NCBI GenBank assembly: GCA_035477595.1
Contig: DATIKM010000056.1
Coordinates: 1 to 47,804, forward strand
From: DATIKM01 sp035477595
GTDB lineage: Bacteria; Armatimonadota; Chthonomonadetes; Chthonomonadales; CAJBBX01
Direction of reading: 5' to 3'
Length of the DNA stretch: 47,804 bases
Shown: positions 1-8,458 of the stretch, one piece after another
How the letters are laid out: every line of letters begins with the position of its first letter
Numbering within the stretch: the stretch's first letter is position 1
Notes under the pieces: model-generated
Databases searched by the model: none
Told to the model about the DNA's origin: nothing
What the model saw: only the letters and a program-made list of their open reading frames with translations
Position numbers and translations under genes: made by a program

Positions 1-303
1 TCTGCCGGGCGGTACTGGTTCGACGCCGCAATCACGCGGCGCGACCCAGAGGCCTACGCCGCCGAGCTGTGCAGCGCCCATGACGATCCATGCCGCCGGC
101 TCACCGCGAGGGAGCGGGAAGTCATGCGTCTGGTCGCGGCCGGCGCACCCAATGCCCAGATTGCGGCCCGCATGGGCATCAGCCACAACACCGTCGGAGT
201 CCATCGCGGCCGGATGATGAAGAAGCTGGACCTCCATTCCGCGGCGGACGTGGTTCGGTTCGCCGTACGCCACGGACTCCTCTCCTCCTCAGACGCTCTC
301 TGA
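1..303 (+). CDS. LuxR-type DNA-binding regulator, C-terminal part (5' end outside window)
   Basis: Reading frame 1 is open from the window edge to a TGA at 301-303 and gives about 100 residues. The last 65 form a GerE/LuxR helix-turn-helix: LTAREREVMRLVAAG opens the domain, followed by the recognition helix region around NTVGVHRGRMMKKL and the closing AADVVRFAVRHGLL. This is the DNA-binding half of a NarL/FixJ-type response regulator; the part before it would be the tail of a receiver domain, of which only an acidic linker is visible. The family binds DNA as a dimer after phosphorylation by a partner kinase. No kinase gene lies downstream. The domain call is firm; whether the missing half is a receiver cannot be seen. 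Confidence 0.85.
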   Translation, partial: SAGRYWFDAAITRRDPEAYAAELCSAHDDPCRRLTAREREVMRLVAAGAPNAQIAARMGISHNTVGVHRGRMMKKLDLHSAADVVRFAVRHGLLSSSDAL

Positions 304-678
304 CGCTTCACCGTCTGCCACCACCGCACTGCCGCACGAAATAACCTCTCCGCACTAGAAGCTAGCGCGCACCGTGCGACGATACTTCCGCCAGCGCGGT
401 TCGCCCGCGCGTGCCACGCCGCCACCTCCCTTCGAAGGAGGTGCCCATTCAGGCCGAGGCGATGCCCTCGATGGTGGCCGGGTTCAGGATCACTGGCGGT
501 CGGCAGACGGCGGAGCGGAAGGGCGGGCTGAAGGCGGCGCAGAGAGGCGCGAAGCATGCCAGCCCCTCGCACGCCCTGGGGGCGCACGAGGCCCTGCCTC
601 TCGACCAGAGGGACGATAGGATACTCGATGGGTTCTGAGCAAGGCGGGCGGCTCAGGCGAATGGGGTGGAGGGTGACC
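304..678. other. intergenic stretch with a small hairpin
   Basis: No convincing gene in any frame. At 423-443 a 7-bp stem (CACCTCC / GGAGGTG) closes a loop containing TTCGAA. It may terminate the LuxR gene. The right arm is also part of a perfect Shine-Dalgarno-like AAGGAGGTG, but no start codon with a sensible frame follows at the right distance. The rest is leader of the chemoreceptor gene. Confidence 0.4.
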
Positions 679-2904
679 ATGAGGGCAGTCGACGACATCA
701 GGATCGGAAGGAAGCTGCTGGGGGGCTTCGGCGCCGTGGCAGTCGTGGCCCTGCTCATCGGCGCGGTGGGTTACTGGAGTGTGGGCAAGGTGAACGCCGG
801 TGTCAGCGAGATCGGCGAGCGCACCATGCCCAGCATCGATGCCATCAAAACCATAGACTCCGCCAAGAGTACGATGGCCGCGGCCGAGTACGGCCTGCTG
901 TCGCGGCGCGTCTTCGCCGACGCGGCCAGGCGCAAGGCCTTGATGGACCAGGAGGCCCAGGCCCAGAAGGACATCAGGGAGGTCTGGAAGGCCTACGAGT
1001 CCCTGCCTAAGACTAGGCAGGAGGCCGAGCTGTTCGAGGAGCTCGTGCCGGCCTGGGAGCGCTGGCTCAAGGGGCACGACGCCATGATGGCCATGCACAG
1101 AAGTCGGGAGGCACTCATGCTGGGGGGAGCGGGCGACAGGGACCCTCGCATCCTGGCCCAGGACAGGCGCCTGCTCGACGCGTTGGCCGGGCAGACAGAG
1201 GACTACAACCGCACCTCGGAGATACTGGGCCGCCTGGTCGCGGAGATCAAGCGGGCCGGCGCACAGAGTGTCCAGACAGCGTACGCGGCGGGCCGCCAGG
1301 CCCGGCTGGCCATCGTGGCGGCCATGGTGGCGGGCGTCATCATCGCCGTGCTGCTGGGGGTGTACCTCTCGCGCTCCATCGCCGTCCCACTAGCCAGGGC
1401 CCTGGGGATGGTGACGGAGCTTGGGGAGGGGCAGCTCTCGGCGCGGCTGGGAATGCAGAGGAAGGACGAGGTCGGGGAGCTGGCGCGGGCGATGGACCAG
1501 TTCGCGGACGACCTGCAGGCCCTGGTGGCGGAGGCGAACAGGCTGAGCAAGGCGGCGGTGGAGGGCAAGCTGGCCACGCGGGGCGACGTGAACGGCGGGA
1601 AGGGCGCGTACCGCGACATCGTTCAGGGCGTGAACGAGACGCTTGATGCGGTGATCGGTCCTTTGACGGTGGCAGCCGACTACGTGGATCGCATTTCGAA
1701 GGGCGACATTCCGCCGGTGATCACGGACAGCTACAACGGCGACTTCAACACGATCAAGAACAATCTGAACACGTGCATCGGGGCGGTGAACGCTCTGGTA
1801 GCCGACGCTGGCATGTTGTCGCAGGCTGCGGTGGAGGGGCGTCTGGCGACGCGCGCCGAGGCGGCGAAGCACCATGGCGACTTCCGCAAGATCGTGGAGG
1901 GCGTGAACGAGACGCTCGACGCGATCGTCGGGCCGGTCAACGAGGCGGCTGCGACGCTCGAGCGCCTCGCCGACCGCGACCTGACGGCACGCATGGAGGG
2001 CGACTACAGGGGCGACTTCGCCAGGATCAAGGAAGCGCTAAACACGGCGATGGACAACCTCGACAGCGGCCTGGCACAGGTTGCCGAGGCTGCCGAGCAG
2101 GTGGCCGCGGCCTCCAACCAGATCAGTCAGGGGAGCCAGCAGCTCGCCCACGGCGCCTCATCGCAGGCGGCGTCGCTCGAGGAGATCTCTGCCAGCCTGC
2201 AGGAAGCTGCCTCGATGGGCGACCAGAACGTGGCAAGCGCCGAGAAGGCCCGGGTCCTGGCGGACCAGGCGCAGAGCAGCGCCCGCCGCGGCGCGGACAA
2301 CATGAAGCTGCTCAGCGAGGCCATGTCGAGGATCAAGGCATCGTCCGACAACACCGCCAAGATCGTGAAGACGATTGACGAGATCGCGTTCCAGACCAAC
2401 CTGCTGGCCCTGAACGCGGCGGTCGAGGCGGCGCGCGCCGGGGACGCGGGCAAGGGCTTCGCGGTGGTCGCCGAGGAGGTCCGCAACCTGGCGATGCGCA
2501 GCGCCGAGGCTGCCAAGAACACCGCCAACCTCATCGAGGAGTCGGTGAAGAACGCGGAGTCCGGCGTCTCCATCAATCAGGGGGTCCTGAAGGACCTGCA
2601 GGAGATCAACCAGCAGGCCTCCAGCGTGACCGATGTGATGGGCGAGATTGCTGGGGCGTCGGCGGAGCAGAGGCAGGGCATGCACCACGTGACGACAGCG
2701 CTGGAGCAGGTCAACGTGGTGACCCAGCAGGCAGCGGCAAACTCGGAGGAGGCTGCCGCCTCTTCTGAGGAGCTCCTCGCACAGGCCGAGGAGATGCAGG
2801 GAATGGTCGGCAGCTTCCAGCTCACGGCGACGCGGGAGCGTGCGCGCGAGTCGGACCGGGCCGCCTCGCGTGGCTCCCGCCGTCTGGGGCGCAAGGCCGC
2901 CTGA
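679..2904 (+). CDS. methyl-accepting chemotaxis protein with repeated HAMP-like units
   Basis: A membrane chemoreceptor of 741 residues. It starts at ATG 679, 5 nt after GGAGGG (668-673); the in-frame ATG at 661 has no such site. Order of parts: short cytoplasmic start, membrane helix at about 12-32, periplasmic helical domain (about 33-205), second membrane helix (about 210-232), HAMP, two further HAMP-like repeats carrying the shared motif VNETLDA, then the cytoplasmic signalling coiled coil with its conserved hairpin tip (QTNLLALNAAVEAARAGD). The tip binds CheA and CheW; Glu/Gln-rich flanks are the methylation helices. The C-terminus is basic and has no CheR-tethering pentapeptide. No che genes are in the window, so it is an orphan receptor here. 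The ligand cannot be told from the sequence. Confidence 0.93.
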   Translation: MRAVDDIRIGRKLLGGFGAVAVVALLIGAVGYWSVGKVNAGVSEIGERTMPSIDAIKTIDSAKSTMAAAEYGLLSRRVFADAARRKALMDQEAQAQKDIREVWKAYESLPKTRQEAELFEELVPAWERWLKGHDAMMAMHRSREALMLGGAGDRDPRILAQDRRLLDALAGQTEDYNRTSEILGRLVAEIKRAGAQSVQTAYAAGRQARLAIVAAMVAGVIIAVLLGVYLSRSIAVPLARALGMVTELGEGQLSARLGMQRKDEVGELARAMDQFADDLQALVAEANRLSKAAVEGKLATRGDVNGGKGAYRDIVQGVNETLDAVIGPLTVAADYVDRISKGDIPPVITDSYNGDFNTIKNNLNTCIGAVNALVADAGMLSQAAVEGRLATRAEAAKHHGDFRKIVEGVNETLDAIVGPVNEAAATLERLADRDLTARMEGDYRGDFARIKEALNTAMDNLDSGLAQVAEAAEQVAAASNQISQGSQQLAHGASSQAASLEEISASLQEAASMGDQNVASAEKARVLADQAQSSARRGADNMKLLSEAMSRIKASSDNTAKIVKTIDEIAFQTNLLALNAAVEAARAGDAGKGFAVVAEEVRNLAMRSAEAAKNTANLIEESVKNAESGVSINQGVLKDLQEINQQASSVTDVMGEIAGASAEQRQGMHHVTTALEQVNVVTQQAAANSEEAAASSEELLAQAEEMQGMVGSFQLTATRERARESDRAASRGSRRLGRKAA

Positions 2905-2926
2905 GCAGCGTGCCATCGGGATCTTC

Positions 2927-2961
2927 GGGCAGAGGGGGCCGGCATCCGGCCCCCTCTGCCC
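2927..2961 (+). terminator. 16-bp perfect hairpin after the chemoreceptor gene
   Basis: Left arm 2927-2942 and right arm 2946-2961 are exact inverse complements with a 3-nt loop (CAT). It begins 22 nt after the stop codon. No T-run follows, so it is either a strong GC hairpin terminator without U-tract or an RNA-stabilising structure. Confidence 0.7.
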
Positions 2962-3074
2962 GCCGGTGCGCGGGACCCTCTGCAGGACGCCGGCGCTCGG
3001 GCGTCGAAAGGCGAGTGGCGTCCAGGCCGGATGAGCGCAGGCCACGGCCAAACCAGGCAGCGAGGGTCGAAGAC

Positions 3075-4079
3075 ATGACGAACCGCGAGCGCGTGATCGC
3101 GTCCCTCGAGCACCGGCAGCCGGACCGGACACCCTACCACATCGGCTTCACGCAGGCTGCCCACGAGCGCATGGCCGAGTACCTGGGCGACCTGCACTTT
3201 GCTGCGACGATCGGCAACTGCCTAACGGGCCTCAGCACCGTTAGCCCTGACTGCTGGCGCGAAGTGGAGCCGGGGATCTGGCAGGATGAGTTCGGCGTCC
3301 GCTGGAACCGCAGGATAGACCGCGACATCGGGGTCGTCTGCAACACGGTGGTCGCGCCGGCAACGCTCGCCGACTACCGGTGGCCAGACCCCGACGAACC
3401 GGCTCGCTACGCCGCCTACGACGCGGTCATCGAGAGCTCTGCAGATGCGTTCGTGCTGGTGGACCTCGGGTTCAGCCTGTTCGAGCGCGCCTGGACGTTG
3501 TGTGGCATGGAGCCACTGCTCGAGGCGATGGTGCTCGAGCCCGAGTTCGTCCACTCCCTGCTGGACGGCATCCTCGCCTACAACCTGCGCGTCATCGAGA
3601 ACGCCTGCTCGCACCCCATCGACGCGATGATGTTCGGCGACGACTGGGGCCAGCAGAGCGGGCTCATCATGGGCGGGCGGCTGTGGCGCACTTTCATCAA
3701 GCCGCGCGTGCGGGAGATGTACCAGGCCGTGCGCTCCCGCCGCAGGTACGTGTTCATCCACTCGTGCGGCAAGGTGGACGAGCTCTTCCCCGACCTCATC
3801 GAGTGCGGGCTACAGGTGTTCAGCCCTTTCCAGCCCGAGGTCATCGATGTGTTCGAGGCGAAGCGCCGCTTCGGAGCGGACCTCTCGTTCTACGGGGGCA
3901 TCAGCACGCAGCGCACGCTGCCCTATGGCGTCCCCGACGAGGTGCGCGCCGAAGTGCGGCAGCTCATCGACGTGGTGGGCAAGGGCGGCGGCTACATCGC
4001 TGCCCCCGCTCACGCAATACCGGCCGATGCGCGGCCCGACAACATCGCCGCCATGCTGGAGACGCTCCAGGACCAGTAA
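3075..4079 (+). CDS. uroporphyrinogen-decarboxylase-like (UROD/MtaA family) methyltransferase
   Basis: 334 residues, starting at ATG 3075 after GAGGG (3062-3066). The opening MTNRERVIASLEH and the YIAAPAH segment near the end are typical of the UROD-like branch containing corrinoid-dependent methyltransferases rather than heme-pathway HemE. The zinc-type HxC pair is present (His229, Cys231 in FIHSCGK). The third ligand, a Cys near the end in characterised methylcobamide methyltransferases, is not seen at the expected place, where the sequence reads APAH. Such genes are common beside carbohydrate genes in environmental bacteria, with mostly unknown substrates. It converges on the dehydrogenase gene with only 8 bp between stop codons. 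A second, diverged member lies at 42812-43855. Heme synthesis is unlikely. Confidence 0.82.
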   Translation: MTNRERVIASLEHRQPDRTPYHIGFTQAAHERMAEYLGDLHFAATIGNCLTGLSTVSPDCWREVEPGIWQDEFGVRWNRRIDRDIGVVCNTVVAPATLADYRWPDPDEPARYAAYDAVIESSADAFVLVDLGFSLFERAWTLCGMEPLLEAMVLEPEFVHSLLDGILAYNLRVIENACSHPIDAMMFGDDWGQQSGLIMGGRLWRTFIKPRVREMYQAVRSRRRYVFIHSCGKVDELFPDLIECGLQVFSPFQPEVIDVFEAKRRFGADLSFYGGISTQRTLPYGVPDEVRAEVRQLIDVVGKGGGYIAAPAHAIPADARPDNIAAMLETLQDQ

Positions 4080-4087
4080 TGGCGTGC

Positions 4088-5107
4088 TCAGCCCTCGGCA
4101 GCAACCTCCTCTACCAGCGCGCTTGACAGCCGGCGCCACGCGGCAATGATGCGGTCGTCGATGTCGTCGTCGCTGCTGGCCTCGATGCGCCCGTTCGCGT
4201 CGAGCCACTCCACGGTGCGCCGTACGCCCTCGACCCATGGCACCGTGGCGCGGAAGCCCAGGTCGGCGCGGGCCGCCGCGGTGTCGAAGATGGTGGTGTA
4301 CTGGAAGTTGGGCCCGCAGATGCCCGCCTCGCGCGGCGCCGCGCGGACCAGAAGGTCCGTGGGGATGTGCACCAGCTCCGGCAGCGGGACCCCGAGCGCC
4401 TCCGCGACCTGCTCGTGGTAGCGGTTCCACGTGCGCCATTCGTCGCCGGTCACGTGGTAGGCGCGCCCCAAAGCTCTCTCGTTGCCCAGAGCGCCCACGA
4501 ACGCTCGCGCCACGTCCTCGACGTGGCACGACACCCACAACGACTGCCCATCGCCATGCACGATGATCGGCCTGCCCTTCCGCATGCGGTCGATGTAGCG
4601 CGTGCTCCATCCCAGGCTGTGGATGATCGCACCGCCCTCCCCGTAGGTGTGCGCAGGGCGCAGTATGGTGACCGGGAGGTCGCCCCGTGTGTGGGCCTCC
4701 GCGAACAGGCGCTCGCAGGCGACCTTCCCTGCGGCGTACTCGCTGAGCGGCCCGAAGGTCTCGTCCTCGCGGTAGGGATAGCGGCTGGCTGGCCGCGAGT
4801 AGACATCTACCGTGCTGCAGAAGACGAGCTGACGGGCGCGGCCCGCGAACACGTCGAGGTCCTGCTGCGCATCGTCAGGGCGGTAACAGATCATGTCGAT
4901 GACCGCATCAAGTTCGGGAAGGTCGCGGATCTGCTCCCCGAAGCGCTGCCGGTCGTGGCGGTCACCGCGGATCGTCAGCGCTCCCGTCGGCACGCGCGAC
5001 GGCGTACGGCCGCGGTTGTAGAGCGTGACCTCGTCGCCGCGCGCCAGGAGCTGGCGCGCGATCGCAGTGCTGATGAGGCCGGTTCCACCGATGATCAACA
5101 CCTTCAT
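4088..5107 (-). CDS. NAD-dependent epimerase/dehydratase (atypical SDR, CSP41-like)
   Basis: 339 residues. The start is the ATG at 5107, preceded by AGGAGG about 8 nt upstream; a longer frame exists but lacks a ribosome site. The N-terminus has the Rossmann dinucleotide motif GGTGLIS (residues 7-13), an NRG motif at the end of beta-2 and the catalytic pair Tyr124-x3-Lys128 in EYAAGK. The motif pattern resembles the atypical SDR group of CSP41 and sugar-nucleotide epimerase-like proteins. Oxidoreduction of a nucleotide sugar or free sugar is likely; the exact substrate is open. It is transcribed alone, divergent from the secreted protein gene at 5346. Confidence 0.85.
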   Translation of the reverse strand: MKVLIIGGTGLISTAIARQLLARGDEVTLYNRGRTPSRVPTGALTIRGDRHDRQRFGEQIRDLPELDAVIDMICYRPDDAQQDLDVFAGRARQLVFCSTVDVYSRPASRYPYREDETFGPLSEYAAGKVACERLFAEAHTRGDLPVTILRPAHTYGEGGAIIHSLGWSTRYIDRMRKGRPIIVHGDGQSLWVSCHVEDVARAFVGALGNERALGRAYHVTGDEWRTWNRYHEQVAEALGVPLPELVHIPTDLLVRAAPREAGICGPNFQYTTIFDTAAARADLGFRATVPWVEGVRRTVEWLDANGRIEASSDDDIDDRIIAAWRRLSSALVEEVAAEG

Positions 5108-5345
5108 CGCGATGCCTCCTGAGACGAGCCGGCCATCGAGGGCACACCGCACCGCCAGCTTTCGTCATCGAACGCCTACTTCCAGTCAGGTCGGACAATA
5201 GCCTTCTTCGCTTCGGCGATGGCGTGGTTCGAGCCGGTGGGCAACTGCCACGGGGCCCGATCGAACACAATGGCCGCTCGATGCGCAGGAGGCCGCGGTG
5301 CGCGGGTCGAAACCGCGCCCCTTGGAGGGGGAAGGAGGCGATCCC

Positions 5346-6539
5346 ATGGTGACGGTACTGGTGGCTGCGTTCGCCGTGGCGATGCAGACGTGGCCGGTCA
5401 AACAGGAGCGGACGATGCTCAGAGCGGACGAGTTCCCCATCATGGCGTGGGGGTCGGCGCCGGGCGATCGGCAGGCGCTAGACGAGATGAGAGCAAGCGG
5501 CATCAACCTGGCGGGCATGGTCCGGACGGCCGATCTCGACCAGGTCCACGCCGCCGGGCTCATGGCGCTCGTCGACGAAGCACATGTCGGCGACGCTGAG
5601 GCCGCTCTGTCGCAGGAGGAGATCGACCGGCGCGTCCAGGCATTGGTCGATCGCGTGGCCGGCCACCCCGCCGTCCTCGGCTACTACCTGCGGGATGAGC
5701 CGAACGCGGCGCTCTTCCCCGGCCTCGGGAGATGGGCGGACGCCTACCGCCGGCTCGCGCCGGGCGAGCTGGCCTACGTTAGCCTCTTCCCGAACTACGC
5801 CACGCCGGCGCAGCTCGGCTCGGAGGGCTACGAGCAGCACCTGGAGGAGTTTGTGCGGCACGTCCGCCCGCAGTGGATCACCTACAACCACTACGCGCTG
5901 ATGGACGATGGCTCATTGCGGGATGGCTACTTCCAGAATCTAGAGGCGGTGCGCCGCGTTGCGCAGAGGCACAACCTGCCGTTCTCGAACATCGTGCTCG
6001 CGAACGCCCACTTCCACTACGCCGACCCGACCGACGGCGGCCTGCGTTTCCAGGTTTACACGACGCTGGCCTACGGCGGGCGCGGCATCAGCTACTTCAC
6101 CTACTTCGCGCCGAACATCGGCAACTACCGGCTTGCGCCGATCGATCAGTTCATGAACCGGACCCCAACGTGGTACATGCTGCGCAATGTGAACATGCAG
6201 ATTCACACGCTGGGCCCCACGCTCCTGCAGCTAAGGAGCGTGGGCGTCGTGCATCATCCCAACGTGCCTTCGGGCAGCCAGGGGATCAGCGCGGCGCGTC
6301 ACGTGGCGGAGGTGAGTGGCGGGGACCTGCTCGTGGGCGAGTTCGACGGCCCTGCCGGTGAGCCGTACGCGTTGGTGGTGAACAAGAACCGGCACAGGTC
6401 GACGCCGTTCAGCGTGCGCTTCAGGCAGGCTGGCACGGTGATGATGGTGAACGCCTACACGGGTGCGCGTCAGGCATGGGTTGGCGAGAACGTCTGGCTT
6501 GCGCCCGGCCAGGGCATGCTGCTCTTTGTGAGCCCCTGA
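5346..6539 (+). CDS. secreted glycoside-hydrolase-like protein (beta/alpha barrel)
   Basis: 397 residues from ATG 5346, with AAGGAGG at 5332-5338. A short hydrophobic N-terminus (MVTVLVAAFAVAMQTW) looks like a signal peptide. The body resembles GH42/GH-A-type barrels: GYYLRDEPN near residue 115 carries an acidic pair at the usual place of the acid/base strand, and ITYNHYALMDDG and YFTYFAPNIGNYR are barrel-strand-like segments. The last 70 residues look like a small beta-sandwich. I cannot assign a numbered GH family or a substrate. It stands alone, divergent from the dehydrogenase gene, with queG downstream in the same direction. Confidence 0.65.
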   Translation: MVTVLVAAFAVAMQTWPVKQERTMLRADEFPIMAWGSAPGDRQALDEMRASGINLAGMVRTADLDQVHAAGLMALVDEAHVGDAEAALSQEEIDRRVQALVDRVAGHPAVLGYYLRDEPNAALFPGLGRWADAYRRLAPGELAYVSLFPNYATPAQLGSEGYEQHLEEFVRHVRPQWITYNHYALMDDGSLRDGYFQNLEAVRRVAQRHNLPFSNIVLANAHFHYADPTDGGLRFQVYTTLAYGGRGISYFTYFAPNIGNYRLAPIDQFMNRTPTWYMLRNVNMQIHTLGPTLLQLRSVGVVHHPNVPSGSQGISAARHVAEVSGGDLLVGEFDGPAGEPYALVVNKNRHRSTPFSVRFRQAGTVMMVNAYTGARQAWVGENVWLAPGQGMLLFVSP

Positions 6540-6758
6540 GCCGCGGGATCAGCGCGAGCATACGCGCCCCTGCAGCCAGACCGCGCTTGGCTCTGGGAGC
6601 CCGGCAGGCCGGGCGCGCCTCCCGGCCAGCGAGGCTCCAGGGAACCGACTGTGCGCTGCGGCGCTGGCATGGGGACCTCGCTCGGCGGCGCCGGACCGGC
6701 AGGCGCTCTCGCAAGACGATCGCCAGCGAGGGACTCCGTTAGCGATGGGGGAGGGTGG

Positions 6759-7874
6759 ATGAGCGCGCCGGCCGCGGCTGCCGACCTGAAGGCGGCGATC
6801 GCCGCCCGGGCCCGCCAACTTGGCTTCGACCTCTGTGGCTTCTGCACGGCGGAGAGGTCGCCGCATGCGGCCGCCCTCTACCAATGGCTGGAGCGCGGCT
6901 TCTGCGCGGGCATGTCCTACCTGCGCCGTGACCCGGAGCGCCGGGCCGACCCTCGGCGTGTACTGCCGGGCGCGCGGAGCGTGGTGGTTGTGGCGATGGG
7001 CTGCGGTGCGCCCTCGGCCGAGGCGCCATCCGACCCGGGCGCGGCCGTGTTCGCGCGGTATGCCCGCGGCGACGATTACCACGACGTGATCGGCAGGCGA
7101 CTTCGGGATCTGCTCGCCTTCGTCCGCGAGTGCGCTCCGGGCGTCGACGGGCGCGCCTACGTCGACTCCGGGCCGCTCCTCGAGCGCGACCTGGCCGTGC
7201 GGGCCGGCCTCGGGTGGATCGGGAGGAACGCGATGCTCATCCACCCGATCCTCGGCTCGCATCTCCTGTTGGGCGAGTTGCTTCTGACGGCCGACCTGCC
7301 ACCGGATCCGCCCTCCCGAGGCTCGTGTGGCTCGTGTCGGCGCTGCGCCGACGCATGCCCGACCGGCGCGATCGTCGAGGACCGGGTGTTGGACGCGAGC
7401 CGCTGCATAGCCTACCACACCATCGAGAGCCGCGAAGTGATTCCGGCATCGGTGGCGGCCCAGATGGGTGCGCGCGTGTTCGGGTGCGACATCTGTCAGG
7501 ATGTGTGTCCCTTCAATCGACGGGAACGGCCTGCACGCGAGCCGCGCTTCGCCGCGCGGCCGCCGGTGCACGATGCACGACTTGAGGGCCTGCTGGGGCT
7601 CTCTGAGGCGGGCTACCGCGCGGCGTTCAGGGGCAGTCCCGTAAGGCGAGCGAAGCGGGCGGGGCTGGCTCGCAACGCCGCGGCGTGTCTCGGCTCGACG
7701 CGCGCTCCGGGCGCTGAGCCGGCTCTGCTGCGCGCGCTCGCCAGCGATGAGCCACTCGTACGAGAGCAGGCGGCGCAGGCGCTGCGGCATCCCCCTGAGC
7801 AGTCCACGCCGGCCGCTCAGGCAGGCGCCTACGGGCATGGCTCGCTCCGGCCCTCCGATGCACGGTGCGTCTGA
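6759..7874 (+). CDS. queG: epoxyqueuosine reductase QueG
   Basis: 371 residues from ATG 6759, after GGGGGAGGGTGG. QueG makes the last step of queuosine formation in tRNA, reducing epoxyqueuosine with cobalamin and two 4Fe-4S clusters. The cluster ligands are visible: Cys190, 193, 196, 200 (CGSCRRCADAC), then Cys216 and Cys243, 246, 250 (CDICQDVC). The catalytic Asp is in YVDSGP (Asp136). The C-terminus has the HEAT-like helical repeat typical of full-length QueG (AALRALASDEPLVREQAA-like), then a short tail. No other queuosine genes are here. The 3' end abuts a decayed minus-strand gene. Confidence 0.96.
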   Translation: MSAPAAAADLKAAIAARARQLGFDLCGFCTAERSPHAAALYQWLERGFCAGMSYLRRDPERRADPRRVLPGARSVVVVAMGCGAPSAEAPSDPGAAVFARYARGDDYHDVIGRRLRDLLAFVRECAPGVDGRAYVDSGPLLERDLAVRAGLGWIGRNAMLIHPILGSHLLLGELLLTADLPPDPPSRGSCGSCRRCADACPTGAIVEDRVLDASRCIAYHTIESREVIPASVAAQMGARVFGCDICQDVCPFNRRERPAREPRFAARPPVHDARLEGLLGLSEAGYRAAFRGSPVRRAKRAGLARNAAACLGSTRAPGAEPALLRALASDEPLVREQAAQALRHPPEQSTPAAQAGAYGHGSLRPSDARCV

Positions 7875-8375
7875 GCGTGCAGAGTCCACCTCGCGGCGGA
7901 CGCAGCGCAGCAGCTTCGACGGGGTATAAGACGTCCGCAGGAGCGCCTCGGGTGGCAGCCTGCCAGGCGACGATGTATGCAGCTCGCGGGCAGTGCCGCT
8001 CGAGAAGACGATCCGGAGGCCTCGCGCACGGCCTCGCAGCTCGAGAGCGACCGCGCGACCGCCTCGTCGCGGCAACACGATGTCGATGAGCGCAAGGCCC
8101 GCGCGCCCCTCCCGCCCGTCGCAGGCCCTGAGGGCTTCGTCACATTCGCCTGCTGCCGAACCCAGCTATCCGCTTGATCGCCTGGTTCACCGCGAGGAAC
8201 CGGCAATCGATAGGGCTTGCCGGAGGCGTCGCACACGATCCCATTGAGAGCGAAGCCCATCGACCAACGCGATCGAACAGGGCCGGGAAGCGGTCCTCGG
8301 CCTGCCTCAGCACCTCCCGCGTGCGCGCTCGCTCGGTCAATCGCGCCATCGTTTGCAGCGCCCCATCTTCTGGTG
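7865..8375 (-). pseudogene. remnant of a PAS/receiver hybrid sensor kinase
   Basis: On the minus strand three frames together read as one decayed signalling protein. From about 8330 to 8265: AEDRFPALFDR, the start of a PAS domain. From about 8264 to 8207, in a second frame: SMGFALNGIVCDASGKP. Back in the first frame to about 8155: IDCRFLAVNQAIKRIAGFGS. A stop follows. In a third frame, about 8150-7885, comes the C-terminal half of a receiver domain: LALIDIVLPRRGGRAVALEL with the phospho-acceptor Asp, LRIVFSSG, and YTPSKLLRCVR. The conserved Lys-Pro is replaced (LLRTSYTP). The histidine kinase core normally between PAS and receiver is missing. Family resemblance is recognised by eye, not by search. 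Confidence 0.65.
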
Positions 8376-8458
8376 GACGACCGCTTCGAGCCTGTCGTGG
8401 CCCAGCCTTCTGCGGGCCATCCGGAGGCAGGCGACCCAACCGCCAAAGAGGAGATGAC

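Noticed and set aside
304..678. c-di-GMP or other riboswitch before the chemoreceptor
   Set aside because: No GEMM-like core or tetraloop-receptor pattern; only a short 7-bp hairpin is seen.
1620..1930. Direct repeats as possible CRISPR or mobile-element sequence
   Set aside because: The repeats are in frame in the chemoreceptor gene and encode duplicated HAMP-like units.
5221..5260. GTTCGAG-like T-loop sequence suggesting a tRNA
   Set aside because: No acceptor stem or anticodon arm can be formed around it.
6549..8078. Long minus-strand open frame across queG
   Set aside because: It is antisense to queG, whose cluster cysteines are intact. Only its first 70 residues or so, beyond queG, carry receiver-domain sequence, and these are described as a pseudogene.
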